From positions 1 through 8,725 of the forward strand of contig JALNWH010000082.1 in NCBI GenBank assembly GCA_023230985.1: a DNA stretch of 8,725 bases, given 5' to 3'. The position numbers and the translations under genes were made by a program. Positions within the stretch are counted from its first letter, which is position 1. Each line of letters starts with the position of its first letter. A model generated the notes under the pieces. The model was not told where the DNA came from and searched no databases. It saw nothing but the letters and a program-made list of their open reading frames with translations. Of the stretch, positions 1 through 6,103 are shown piece by piece. Source of the stretch: Bacillota bacterium (lineage in GTDB: Bacteria > Bacillota > Clostridia > Lutisporales > Lutisporaceae).

Positions 1-16
1 TAGTTATCTAATTAGA

Positions 17-45
17 TTGACAAGTAAGATACATAGAGGTAATAT
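17..45 (+). promoter_or_regulatory. Candidate sigma-A promoter for the surface-protein gene
   Basis: A perfect -35 hexamer TTGACA lies at 17-22. After a 17-base spacer comes TAATAT at 40-45, a 4-of-6 match to the -10 consensus. Transcription would begin near 52, leaving a leader of about 85 bases before the ATG at 138. The leader is very AT-rich and shows no clear hairpin. The region is AT-rich enough that chance -10 matches are common, but a perfect -35 with ideal spacing is harder to dismiss. Confidence 0.5.
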
Positions 46-137
46 TATCATGAAATGAGGCAAACAGTATATTTATTATACTTAGTAAAAAATATAGTAA
101 AATTATTTTTTAGAGAATTTCATTAGGAGGCGAAAAT

Positions 138-1028
138 ATGAGGCTATCAAAGTGGATAATGATATTGTTGATAATATCTCTGCTCTTTCATATTAAAACA
201 GGTCTTGATATAGTATCAATGAAAAAAGAAATATCAAATTTGAACCTAAGTATTAATACAGTAAATAATTCTGTCAGCAATATAGTATCCAGCAGTATAT
301 ATCAGATAGAAGAAGCTCTAAAAAAAGAAAATAGCTTGGTAAATGAGTTTAAGTATGAATTTATTGAATTAAAAGATAAAATAGCATTATTTCAACTTTC
401 CTTTAAACCAAGAATATACAATAAAGGTGAAAAGATATTTTTCTTATTAAAAATAGGAAGCAAGGAACCGGAGTTGATTCCGGCAAAGACTGCAGATGAC
501 ATTAATTATACAGCTGATATTCAGCTATCTGTTTTTGATGGGGCTAATATAGATTTGGTTGTTGAGTCAGGGGATACAAAAATGACTGAAAGACTGGGTA
601 GCATTTCACCGGCAGTAGAAAAGTTTGCAGCTGATATCCATGCTGAACCTATCGGCGGGTCTATGAAATATATTAAAGACGGTGCCTATTTATTTTTCAG
701 TAATTATGAATTTGGCTTATTTTATGAATCTCCCGATAAAAAGGTCACCTTAAATGATATAAATATCAGCATTGAGGTTAATGGATCTGTAATAGATACA
801 ATTCCTATGTCCAGAGATCAAATAGGCAGATATCAGTACCATGCAAAGCTTGAAGATTATAAAATACCAAGTGTGCCGGGAGATAACATTATTTTATATG
901 CTATGGTAAAAGACGATAATGACTTTAATTATAAATGTAATTTAGATGCATGGACTATAAAGGATAATGGTGATATCAAGTCTGCTTGGGATTTATTTGA
1001 ATTTGGTAGGATGGTGGACATATACTAA
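138..1028 (+). CDS. Membrane-anchored surface protein, coiled coil plus beta-rich domains, unknown function
   Basis: I do not recognise a named family. The 296-residue product starts with a short basic N-terminus and a hydrophobic stretch at about residues 6-22, with no lipobox cysteine and no obvious cleavage site, so it looks like a signal anchor facing outward. Residues 25-85 form a predicted helical, heptad-like segment rich in Asn, Ser, Glu and Lys. The rest, about 88-296, alternates short hydrophobic strands and turns, and may be two Ig-like beta-sandwich domains (roughly 88-155 and 195-280). There is one cysteine, late in the chain, and no recognisable catalytic motif. The ATG at 138 is preceded by a strong AGGAGG at 126-131, which fixes the start. 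The gene stands alone: its stop codon runs into a terminator, and the next gene faces it. A role in surface sensing or adhesion is possible, but there is no direct evidence. Confidence 0.8.
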   Translation: MRLSKWIMILLIISLLFHIKTGLDIVSMKKEISNLNLSINTVNNSVSNIVSSSIYQIEEALKKENSLVNEFKYEFIELKDKIALFQLSFKPRIYNKGEKIFFLLKIGSKEPELIPAKTADDINYTADIQLSVFDGANIDLVVESGDTKMTERLGSISPAVEKFAADIHAEPIGGSMKYIKDGAYLFFSNYEFGLFYESPDKKVTLNDINISIEVNGSVIDTIPMSRDQIGRYQYHAKLEDYKIPSVPGDNIILYAMVKDDNDFNYKCNLDAWTIKDNGDIKSAWDLFEFGRMVDIY

Positions 1029-1054
1029 AAAGGTTGCTAAATAGCAACCTTTTT
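1027..1054. terminator. Bidirectional intrinsic terminator
   Basis: AGGTTGCT at 1031-1038 pairs perfectly with AGCAACCT at 1043-1050 around a four-base loop. AAAA at 1027-1030 and TTTT at 1051-1054 extend the stem and supply the U-tract on either strand. The hairpin overlaps the stop codon of the plus-strand gene and sits just 3' of the stop of the minus-strand chemoreceptor gene, so it can end both converging transcripts. Confidence 0.9.
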
Positions 1055-1057
1055 ATA

Positions 1058-2524
1058 TTAAAATATACTGGTACCCTCTCTTTTAAGACTTTCCAATTTA
1101 TTATCAACCTTCTCCAAAAGATTTAACATCTGCCGGGAAAGCTTGACGGCCTCATCATATTCTTGTTTTGTTAGGTTTTCATCTTTTAGTTTTACCGCAT
1201 TAATAACTTTATCTCCGGCACTATGGAAACCTGAATGTACCACATCAATTCGTTTCCAATCATCAGCAATCGCAACATGGTCTATATTGATAGCATTATA
1301 AAAATGTCCAAAAGCGCATTTAAGTGAATTTGTTTGTATAGGATAAACACGCATTTCAGTCGCAATTTTTTCCAAGCCGAACATCCATTTCTTGTGTGAG
1401 TCCATAGCCTTTCTAATAACATCTTGGAATTCCTCATTAGTTACTGCGTGTTTGCCGCCTTTTAGGCTTTCAAACATTTGACTGGCAATAGTAGAAAGTT
1501 CATCGTCAATTCGCGATATTTCTTTTGCAAAACCTACACTTTCTTTAGCGTCATTATGTATCATTTGTGTCATATAGCTGAGCCTTTCCGCATCACTGCT
1601 GGAAGCATCCATTGCTTGATTAATTTCACTGGCAGAAATCCTGATGCCGTTCATTGATTTATGAATATCCTCTACATTTTTAATTACATCATTAAGCATA
1701 CTTACGTTCTTACCTACAGTATCGGAAACGGCTTCAATCTTTTCGCTCATTTCACCGGTAGAGGTTAATGTACTGTCCAGACTTTCCTTGCCTTCTTGTG
1801 CAGCAGTGTGGATATGGTTGACAAATTGCCTCATTCCTTCAAGGTTACTCTTTGTGTCATCAGCCAGTTTTCTTACCTCTTGAGCCACTACGGCAAAACC
1901 TCTGCCATGCTCACCTGCCCTTGCAGCTTCTATTGCGGCATTAAGTGCCAGAAGGTTGGTTTGCTCTGCGATAGTCTGTACACTGTCCACAATTTTACCT
2001 ACTTCTACCGCCAAGTCTACTAATTGTTGGATTTTCTCACTCATTACCCCTGTATCATCTACAACATTTTCTTTTAGGGTTTGTACTTCGGTTAATAATG
2101 CCATACTTTCATCGTTTTTCTGAGCCAGAGTCTTAGATTCGTCAGATAGATTATCCAGCGTTTGAGAAGTTATATCAATGGCCTCATTTACTTGATTCAT
2201 GCTTGCTGTTGTTTCTTCAACTATAGCCAGATTCGATTCGCTTAGAACAGCCAACTCCCCTGCAAAGTCCATCAGTTGATATGAAATGTGAGACATATTA
2301 ACATCAAAGCTGCTAATTGAACTTACAATATCAAGGATTCTTTTAGCAGACACCGACATGCTTTTTTCATTATTAAGCAATTTTTTAAAATAAGTCAGTA
2401 CTTCAGAGTGAATAGGATAATCTACTTTAGGACATTCTACTTCTTCTCCGCTTAAAGAGCCTTCTACGTATTTAAGAATACATTTTGCTTCTTCACAATT
2501 TCCTCTGCCGGATCTTTTAAACAT
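1058..2524 (-). CDS. Cytosolic methyl-accepting chemotaxis protein with C-terminal CZB zinc-binding domain
   Basis: This is a chemoreceptor that would signal to CheA/CheW. The signalling hairpin tip is unmistakable at residues 187-222 (EQTNLLALNAAIEAARAG, then GRGFAVVAQEVRKLAD), with long helical arms from about 60 to 350. There is no transmembrane segment or periplasmic domain, so the receptor is soluble. Residues 370-480 form a CZB (chemoreceptor zinc-binding) domain: HxxW at 377-380, CAFGHFY from C403, and HxxxH at 430-434. These give the 3-His/1-Cys ligand set known for this family, which in studied members senses zinc and oxidants such as hypochlorite. The N-terminal 60 residues carry cysteines at 10, 15 and 31 and no standard sensor fold. 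The ATG is preceded by AGGGGG (2532-2537 on the minus strand). No sigma-28 flagellar promoter is visible upstream. At 488 residues the protein appears complete. Confidence 0.96.
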   Translation of the reverse strand: MFKRSGRGNCEEAKCILKYVEGSLSGEEVECPKVDYPIHSEVLTYFKKLLNNEKSMSVSAKRILDIVSSISSFDVNMSHISYQLMDFAGELAVLSESNLAIVEETTASMNQVNEAIDITSQTLDNLSDESKTLAQKNDESMALLTEVQTLKENVVDDTGVMSEKIQQLVDLAVEVGKIVDSVQTIAEQTNLLALNAAIEAARAGEHGRGFAVVAQEVRKLADDTKSNLEGMRQFVNHIHTAAQEGKESLDSTLTSTGEMSEKIEAVSDTVGKNVSMLNDVIKNVEDIHKSMNGIRISASEINQAMDASSSDAERLSYMTQMIHNDAKESVGFAKEISRIDDELSTIASQMFESLKGGKHAVTNEEFQDVIRKAMDSHKKWMFGLEKIATEMRVYPIQTNSLKCAFGHFYNAINIDHVAIADDWKRIDVVHSGFHSAGDKVINAVKLKDENLTKQEYDEAVKLSRQMLNLLEKVDNKLESLKREGTSIF

Positions 2525-2585
2525 ATAAAAACCCCCTATATAAATATTAATACTTATATAATATTAATTTTCCAAAATCATTTGT

Positions 2586-2591
2586 ATTATA
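2586..2591 (-). promoter_or_regulatory. Possible -10 element for the chemoreceptor gene
   Basis: The minus strand reads TATAAT here, about 60 bases before the start codon. No good -35 hexamer lies 16-18 bases upstream (the best is AACTTT), and the surroundings are extremely AT-rich, so this may be chance. The 2525-2677 gap between the divergent genes otherwise shows only AT-rich sequence, including two copies of AATATTAAT near 2543 and 2560. Confidence 0.25.
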
Positions 2592-2677
2592 TTTTATAAT
2601 AAAAATGAAAAGTTTTCTATAGCTTTTTGTTAAGAAAAGTAGAATTATGTAGAAAATAATAGGTTAAGCATAAAAAT

Positions 2678-2705
2678 TTGACAATAAACATGCTGCAATT
2701 ATGAA
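2678..2705 (+). promoter_or_regulatory. Candidate sigma-A promoter for the FG-GAP-like protein
   Basis: A perfect TTGACA at 2678-2683 is followed after 16 bases by TATGAA at 2700-2705, a 4-of-6 match to the -10 box. Transcription would start near 2712. This matters for the gene model: the ATG at 2701 would then lie inside the promoter and could not be the translation start, whereas the ribosome binding site at 2740-2746 lies properly within the transcript. Confidence 0.45.
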
Positions 2706-2739
2706 TTTGTTGCATATTATGGAAGTGGATTATTTTATT

Positions 2740-2746
2740 AAGGCGG
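2740..2746 (+). promoter_or_regulatory. Ribosome binding site that decides a TTG start
   Basis: AAGGCGG lies 8 bases before the in-frame TTG at 2755-2757. The in-frame ATG codons at 2701 and 2719 have no Shine-Dalgarno-like sequence before them. The TTG at 2749 is only 2 bases from this site, too close. TTG 2755 is therefore the best-supported start. Confidence 0.6.
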
Positions 2747-2754
2747 TGTTGAAT

Positions 2755-3474
2755 TTGAATCAAAACACATCACAAGTTATCCTGGATTTTAAAAAAGGTG
2801 ATATAAACGGTGACGGCATTGTGGATTTCGTATATTTATTTGGCAACAAACCGTATGGTAATGGAAGTCCGTTTAGGGACAATATAAACCTTAGGATTAT
2901 AGATGGTAAAACAGGTAAAGTAACTGCAGTAATGTTAAAGCAGGATTCAGGCTATAATCCCACATTATTTTTGGGTGACTTCACGGGAAATAAGGCGGAT
3001 AATATTTTTATTGCCATTGATTCCGGGGGCAGCGGTGCAATAGCATATTACTATATTTATACTTTAGAAAATGATAGATTGAGAAAAATCTTTGATTTTG
3101 AAAATTTTAATAATGAATACCAATATGAAGTAAATTATCTTGATAATTATAAAGCGGAGGTCATAAGCAAAGCTAATAATAAAAGATACATTTTGGATTT
3201 GACTTGGAAAGGGCAGGAGTACTTATCTGAGATATATAATGAGAATGGAACATTAAAGGAACCTATCAGCGGCTGGGTGGATCCTTTAAGCGGCTTGTTT
3301 CCTATAGATTTTAACCGGGATGGCACTTATGGTCTATATGCAATGCAATTAATAGCCGGCAGGTACCATGCCGATGGCCTTGGTTTTGTTCAAACTTCTC
3401 TTGAATGGGATGGGCAAGGTTTCGAGCCTTTCCTTCAAACAGTAGGTGTTTTTGGAGAAAATTATATAAGTTAA
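2755..3474 (+). CDS. Small VCBS/FG-GAP-like protein with calcium-loop motifs
   Basis: The product is about 239 residues from the TTG at 2755 (257 if read from the ATG at 2701). Just after the N-terminus it has DINGDGIVD, a DxNxDGxxD loop typical of calcium-binding EF-hand-like and VCBS/FG-GAP repeat proteins. A related LGDFTGNKADNIFI block follows in the middle and DFNRDGTYGL near the C-terminus. These spaced blocks suggest a small beta-propeller-like or repeat fold. It resembles, from memory, short VCBS-repeat proteins of bacilli and clostridia of unknown role. No signal peptide or membrane segment is present with the TTG start. With the ATG start the extra 18 residues are not a convincing signal sequence either, so the protein is probably cytoplasmic or spore-associated, although such motifs are usually seen in exported proteins. 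The gene is monocistronic between its own promoter and terminator. Confidence 0.75.
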   Translation: MNQNTSQVILDFKKGDINGDGIVDFVYLFGNKPYGNGSPFRDNINLRIIDGKTGKVTAVMLKQDSGYNPTLFLGDFTGNKADNIFIAIDSGGSGAIAYYYIYTLENDRLRKIFDFENFNNEYQYEVNYLDNYKAEVISKANNKRYILDLTWKGQEYLSEIYNENGTLKEPISGWVDPLSGLFPIDFNRDGTYGLYAMQLIAGRYHADGLGFVQTSLEWDGQGFEPFLQTVGVFGENYIS

Positions 3475-3506
3475 AAGAGGTAACACCCTTAGGTGCTACC
3501 TTTTTT
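3473..3506. terminator. Bidirectional intrinsic terminator
   Basis: The arms 3478-3487 and 3492-3501 pair over ten positions with one A/C mismatch and a CTTA loop. An A-rich run at 3473-3476 and six T at 3501-3506 flank it. It follows directly on the stop of the plus-strand gene, and it lies just beyond the stop of the minus-strand YciI gene at 3514, so it can serve both. Confidence 0.85.
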
Positions 3507-3513
3507 CGTATTT

Positions 3514-3819
3514 TTACTTATAAAGTTCCATAAAAAGCGGTGCTACTTTGCAAGGCTTTATTTCAACCTTTTCCCAGACCTTTCCCAAAATATAGGGTTC
3601 TTCATCAAGCCATTTGTTAAGTTCATCCAAGGATGGGTATTCAACAATCATTTGTGAGCCAATCATTTTTCCTGTATCGTCTAGTAGTGCCGCACCATAT
3701 AAATGTTCTCCTGCATTAAAACGCCTCTCCACACCCTTTAAATGTTCTTCTCTAGCTGCAAGTCTTCTATCAATAGCTTTTTCATCTGTACCGTCTAAAC
3801 CTATTACTATGTATTGCAA
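3514..3819 (-). CDS. YciI-family protein
   Basis: This 101-residue protein has the compact alpha/beta (ferredoxin-like) layout of the YciI family: an N-terminal strand (MQYIVIGLDG), a helix with R18, R19, R23 and the family's conserved histidine (H26 in REEHL), a GAALLDD strand, a central IVEYPS strand, and the EEPYILGKVWEKVEIKP block where many relatives have DPY. The family's biochemical role is mostly unknown; some members have weak hydrolase- or dehalogenase-like proposals. The start is TTG, supported by a GAAGGGGG ribosome binding site ending 7 bases upstream (3827-3834 on the minus strand). It is a single gene with its own candidate promoter, divergent from the DMT/FtsEX operon. Confidence 0.92.
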   Translation of the reverse strand: MQYIVIGLDGTDEKAIDRRLAAREEHLKGVERRFNAGEHLYGAALLDDTGKMIGSQMIVEYPSLDELNKWLDEEPYILGKVWEKVEIKPCKVAPLFMELYK

Positions 3820-3870
3820 TTTTTTACCCCCTTCTTAAAATTATAAAAAAACTTATTTGTTATATAAAAT

Positions 3871-3899
3871 ATTATAAACTACTTTTATATCATAACCAA
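3871..3899 (-). promoter_or_regulatory. Candidate sigma-A promoter for the YciI gene
   Basis: On the minus strand TTGGTT (3899-3894) is followed after exactly 17 bases by a perfect TATAAT (3876-3871). This would start transcription near 3864, about 45 bases before the TTG start codon. The -35 matches only in its TTG half. Confidence 0.5.
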
Positions 3900-3920
3900 T
3901 ATTTATTTGCTGATAAATAT

Positions 3921-3950
3921 GTTACAATTATTAAACGAATTAGATATAAT
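3921..3950 (+). promoter_or_regulatory. Candidate sigma-A promoter for the DMT-ftsEX operon
   Basis: A perfect -10 TATAAT lies at 3945-3950. The -35 is either GTTACA (3921-3926, 18-base spacer) or TTACAA (3922-3927, 17-base spacer), both partial matches. The predicted start near 3957 places the imperfect inverted repeats at 3963-4024 at the very 5' end of the mRNA. It lies back to back with the YciI promoter. Confidence 0.6.
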
Positions 3951-3956
3951 ATACAC

Positions 3957-4026
3957 AGGCCCATTACGATAGCGAAAAGGCTTCCTCAACTGTCACTTTG
4001 GGTGATAGCCAAGAGTCTTGTAATAG
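3957..4026 (+). promoter_or_regulatory. Possible structured 5' leader, class unrecognised
   Basis: Between the promoter and the DMT start, nested complementary arms can be drawn. ATTAC 3963-3967 pairs with GTAAT 4020-4024. AAGGCT 3977-3982 pairs with AGTCTT 4014-4019 (one G-U). CTGTCAC 3990-3996 pairs with GTGATAG 4002-4008 (one G-U) around a five-base TTTGG loop. GGCT 3979-3982 could alternatively pair with AGCC 4007-4010, giving two exclusive folds. This block is visibly more GC-rich than its surroundings. No U-tract terminator follows, so any control would act on translation or stability. I could not match it to a riboswitch class I know, and it may be simply a stable 5' hairpin. Confidence 0.35.
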
Positions 4027-4068
4027 ATATATTGTAAATAAATACTTTTATAAGAAAGGATTATACCT

Positions 4069-4974
4069 ATGAATAAGCAAATAAAAGCTGATTTAATGCT
4101 CCTTGGAATTACTATCATATGGGGTGCATCTTATATGCTTACAAAGGTTGGGTTGGAAGGGCTAGAACCACTTAATCTGACCGCCCTGCGCTTTATAATT
4201 GCTTTTTTTATATCAGCTGCAATATTTCATAAAAAAATACTAAATGCAGGATTTAAAACAGTCAAGCTTGCATTTTTCTTAGGAATATTACTATTTGGGA
4301 TGTTCATCCTAATGGCCTTTGGTCTGGGATATACCACCGCTTCAAATGCAGGATTTTTAATCAGCTTATCTGTAATATTTATACCTATTATTTCTTTTTT
4401 CTTTTTGAAACAAAAAATAGAAAGAAAAGTTATAATAGGAGTTGTTTTAGCATTTATAGGAATAGCATTGTTATCGTTAGATGCAGAATTCAAAATGAAT
4501 TTCGGGGACTTGTTGTGTATATTATGTGCTTTATTATGCTCTATTCATGTTATTGTAATAGAGATATTTACAAAACAGGTGGAACCTATTGCTTTAGGTG
4601 TATTGCAGTTGGGATTTGCCGGGTTATTCAGCTTGATTTCTTCTCTAGCACTTGAGGATTTCGGGCTGCCCAGTACCGGCTTGTCCTGGATTTCAGTTTT
4701 ATTACTAAGTATATTTTGTACTGCCATAGGATATGTGGTTCAGACTATAGCACAGCAACATACAACCGCCACGCATACAGGACTTATCCTATCCTTGGAG
4801 CCTGTCTTTTCTGCGATATTTGCTTTTATATTTTTACAGGAAATATTGCCGCCAAAAGGATATGTTGGTGCTGCCATACTTTTGGCAGGGGTGTTGATTG
4901 CGGAAATTGATATGAAAAGATTAAAAAATAAAAATCAAACCAAATTAGACAGCAGCAGAGAAATTGAGGGATAA
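4069..4974 (+). CDS. EamA-family drug/metabolite (DMT) transporter
   Basis: This 301-residue inner-membrane protein has two tandem EamA halves (about 7-137 and 146-280) with ten predicted transmembrane helices. The first half opens with the typical IIWGASYMLTKVGL and contains YTTASNAGFLISLSVIFIPI. The second half repeats the pattern with HTTATHTGLILSLEPVFSAI, the usual duplicated signature before helix 4/9. Length is normal for the family. Members export amino acids, nucleosides, drugs or other small metabolites; the substrate cannot be read from the sequence. The hydrophilic tail after residue 284 is cytoplasmic. The ATG follows AAAGGA by 8 bases. It is the first gene of the operon, and its TAA overlaps or nearly touches the start of the coiled-coil gene, implying co-transcription and probable translational coupling with the FtsEX genes. 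Confidence 0.93.
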   Translation: MNKQIKADLMLLGITIIWGASYMLTKVGLEGLEPLNLTALRFIIAFFISAAIFHKKILNAGFKTVKLAFFLGILLFGMFILMAFGLGYTTASNAGFLISLSVIFIPIISFFFLKQKIERKVIIGVVLAFIGIALLSLDAEFKMNFGDLLCILCALLCSIHVIVIEIFTKQVEPIALGVLQLGFAGLFSLISSLALEDFGLPSTGLSWISVLLLSIFCTAIGYVVQTIAQQHTTATHTGLILSLEPVFSAIFAFIFLQEILPPKGYVGAAILLAGVLIAEIDMKRLKNKNQTKLDSSREIEG

Positions 4975-4979
4975 TGCAT

Positions 4980-6092
4980 ATGATTAAAAGGAATAAAATT
5001 ATTAGCAAAAATATACTTCTTATTCTGGCTGTTGTTTTATTTTTTTCTCAGACAAGCTCTGTCGTTGGGCAACCCTTGGAGGAGATTCATAAAAAGCTTA
5101 CGGGAATCACGGAAGAAGAAAAAGAAGTGGTTGAAAAGCTATTTGTTCTGGTACAAGAGATTGAAGACATTGAAAGAGACGAAGAAAGACTGATTGAGGA
5201 AATGGAGAGCATTGGTAAAGAAGTAGAAAAATTAGAGATACAAATAGGACATGAAGAAGATACTTATGAGATAAAGAAAGAAGCCCTGAAACAAGTTTTA
5301 AAAAGCTATCAAAGGATGGGTCCCGGGTCATACATAGAAATAATCCTAAACTCAAATAGCTTGGCTATGCTTCTAAGGAGCATAAATACTTTGCAGGATA
5401 TAACAAGAAATACAGGCGAACTGCTGAGCACTATTGAAAAAAGCAAGGACAAATTACTTTTAGCAAAAAAAGACCTTGATGATAAATATATATTAGCAGA
5501 GGAAAAACGCAAACAATTGGAAGAAACCCTTTCCAATAAGATTCGTCATAAACAGGAAATAGAAAAATATTTAGCATCTTTAGAGGGAGAGAAGGAATAT
5601 TACCAAGAATACCTATCAATTTTGCAAAAAGCATGGAATCAAATTGGAGGTACACTTTCCAATACGATAAAAGAGTTGTCACGTATAATATCAGAAGAAG
5701 AACTGCCTGCGGATGCGATGGACTTAACATTTTCATTTTTAAAGGTAAAAGGAACAATAAAAGAGAATGTTTTTAATGATATAGTAAAGAAATATCCGAT
5801 ACTTCCTGAAATGACTTTTAGCTTTGTACCTGGTAAAATCACCTTGGAATTGCCTGATAGCAATATAGTGCTGGAGGGCAAGCTTATAGTTATTGACGGG
5901 ACATTCTTGGAATTAATAGTGGAAGAAGGAAGCTTTTATGGGATGCCCCTTGAAAGCCGTACCATTGAAGAGCTTCTTAAGGAAAATAGATTGTCAATAA
6001 ACCTAAAACCCCAACTCTATGGAAACAAATTAGATTATGTGGAAATCAAGCAAGGATATATAGAACTTGTATCAACATTAAAATTGTTTTAG
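4980..6092 (+). CDS. Secreted coiled-coil protein, likely FtsEX partner (EnvC/PcsB-like N-half) with non-peptidase C-domain
   Basis: An export signal (MIKRNKII, then a hydrophobic stretch to about residue 31, numbering from the upstream ATG at 4974) is followed by a long charged coiled coil at about 38-220. In its middle lies YQRMGPGSYIEIILNSNSL and a further SINTLQDI segment, the hairpin region shared by PcsB, CwlO and EnvC coiled coils that dock on the FtsX extracellular domain. Residues 222-372 form a separate domain (a short helix, then alternating strands, PGKITLELPDSNIVLEG and IDGTFLELIVEEGSFYG) containing no Cys and no His, so it is not an NlpC/P60, CHAP or active M23 peptidase. Its pattern loosely recalls YpmS/LmeA-type lipid-binding domains; this is a weak inference. 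Two starts are possible: ATG 4974 overlaps the previous stop (TAATG), but GAGGG at 4966-4970 is better spaced (9 bases) from ATG 4980. Its location immediately before ftsE supports the partner role. Confidence 0.8.
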   Translation: MIKRNKIISKNILLILAVVLFFSQTSSVVGQPLEEIHKKLTGITEEEKEVVEKLFVLVQEIEDIERDEERLIEEMESIGKEVEKLEIQIGHEEDTYEIKKEALKQVLKSYQRMGPGSYIEIILNSNSLAMLLRSINTLQDITRNTGELLSTIEKSKDKLLLAKKDLDDKYILAEEKRKQLEETLSNKIRHKQEIEKYLASLEGEKEYYQEYLSILQKAWNQIGGTLSNTIKELSRIISEEELPADAMDLTFSFLKVKGTIKENVFNDIVKKYPILPEMTFSFVPGKITLELPDSNIVLEGKLIVIDGTFLELIVEEGSFYGMPLESRTIEELLKENRLSINLKPQLYGNKLDYVEIKQGYIELVSTLKLF

Positions 6093-6103
6093 GAGGCGGA
6101 CTG

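Noticed and set aside
2525..2640. Sigma-28 (flagellar/chemotaxis) promoter for the chemoreceptor
   Set aside because: No TAAA plus GCCGATAT-like pair with proper spacing on the minus strand; only AT-rich sequence.
3997..4012. Pseudoknot between the TTTGG loop and CCAA just 3' of the hairpin
   Set aside because: Complementary, but no linker remains to cross the 7-bp stem, so it is sterically impossible within one hairpin.
3962..4026. Guanidine-type (ykkC, mini-ykkC) or other named riboswitch before the DMT gene
   Set aside because: There is an ACGA at 3966-3969, but it is not in a hairpin loop and there is no paired second ACGR hairpin. The ykkC core motifs are absent.
5107..5881. Several open frames on the minus strand inside the coiled-coil gene, and similar ones at 1796-2023, 3614-3838, 4227-4727, 6422-6697 and 8150-8350
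   Set aside because: They lie opposite or out of frame with well-supported genes, have low-complexity or Ser/Leu-rich translations, and lack ribosome binding sites; they are shadows.
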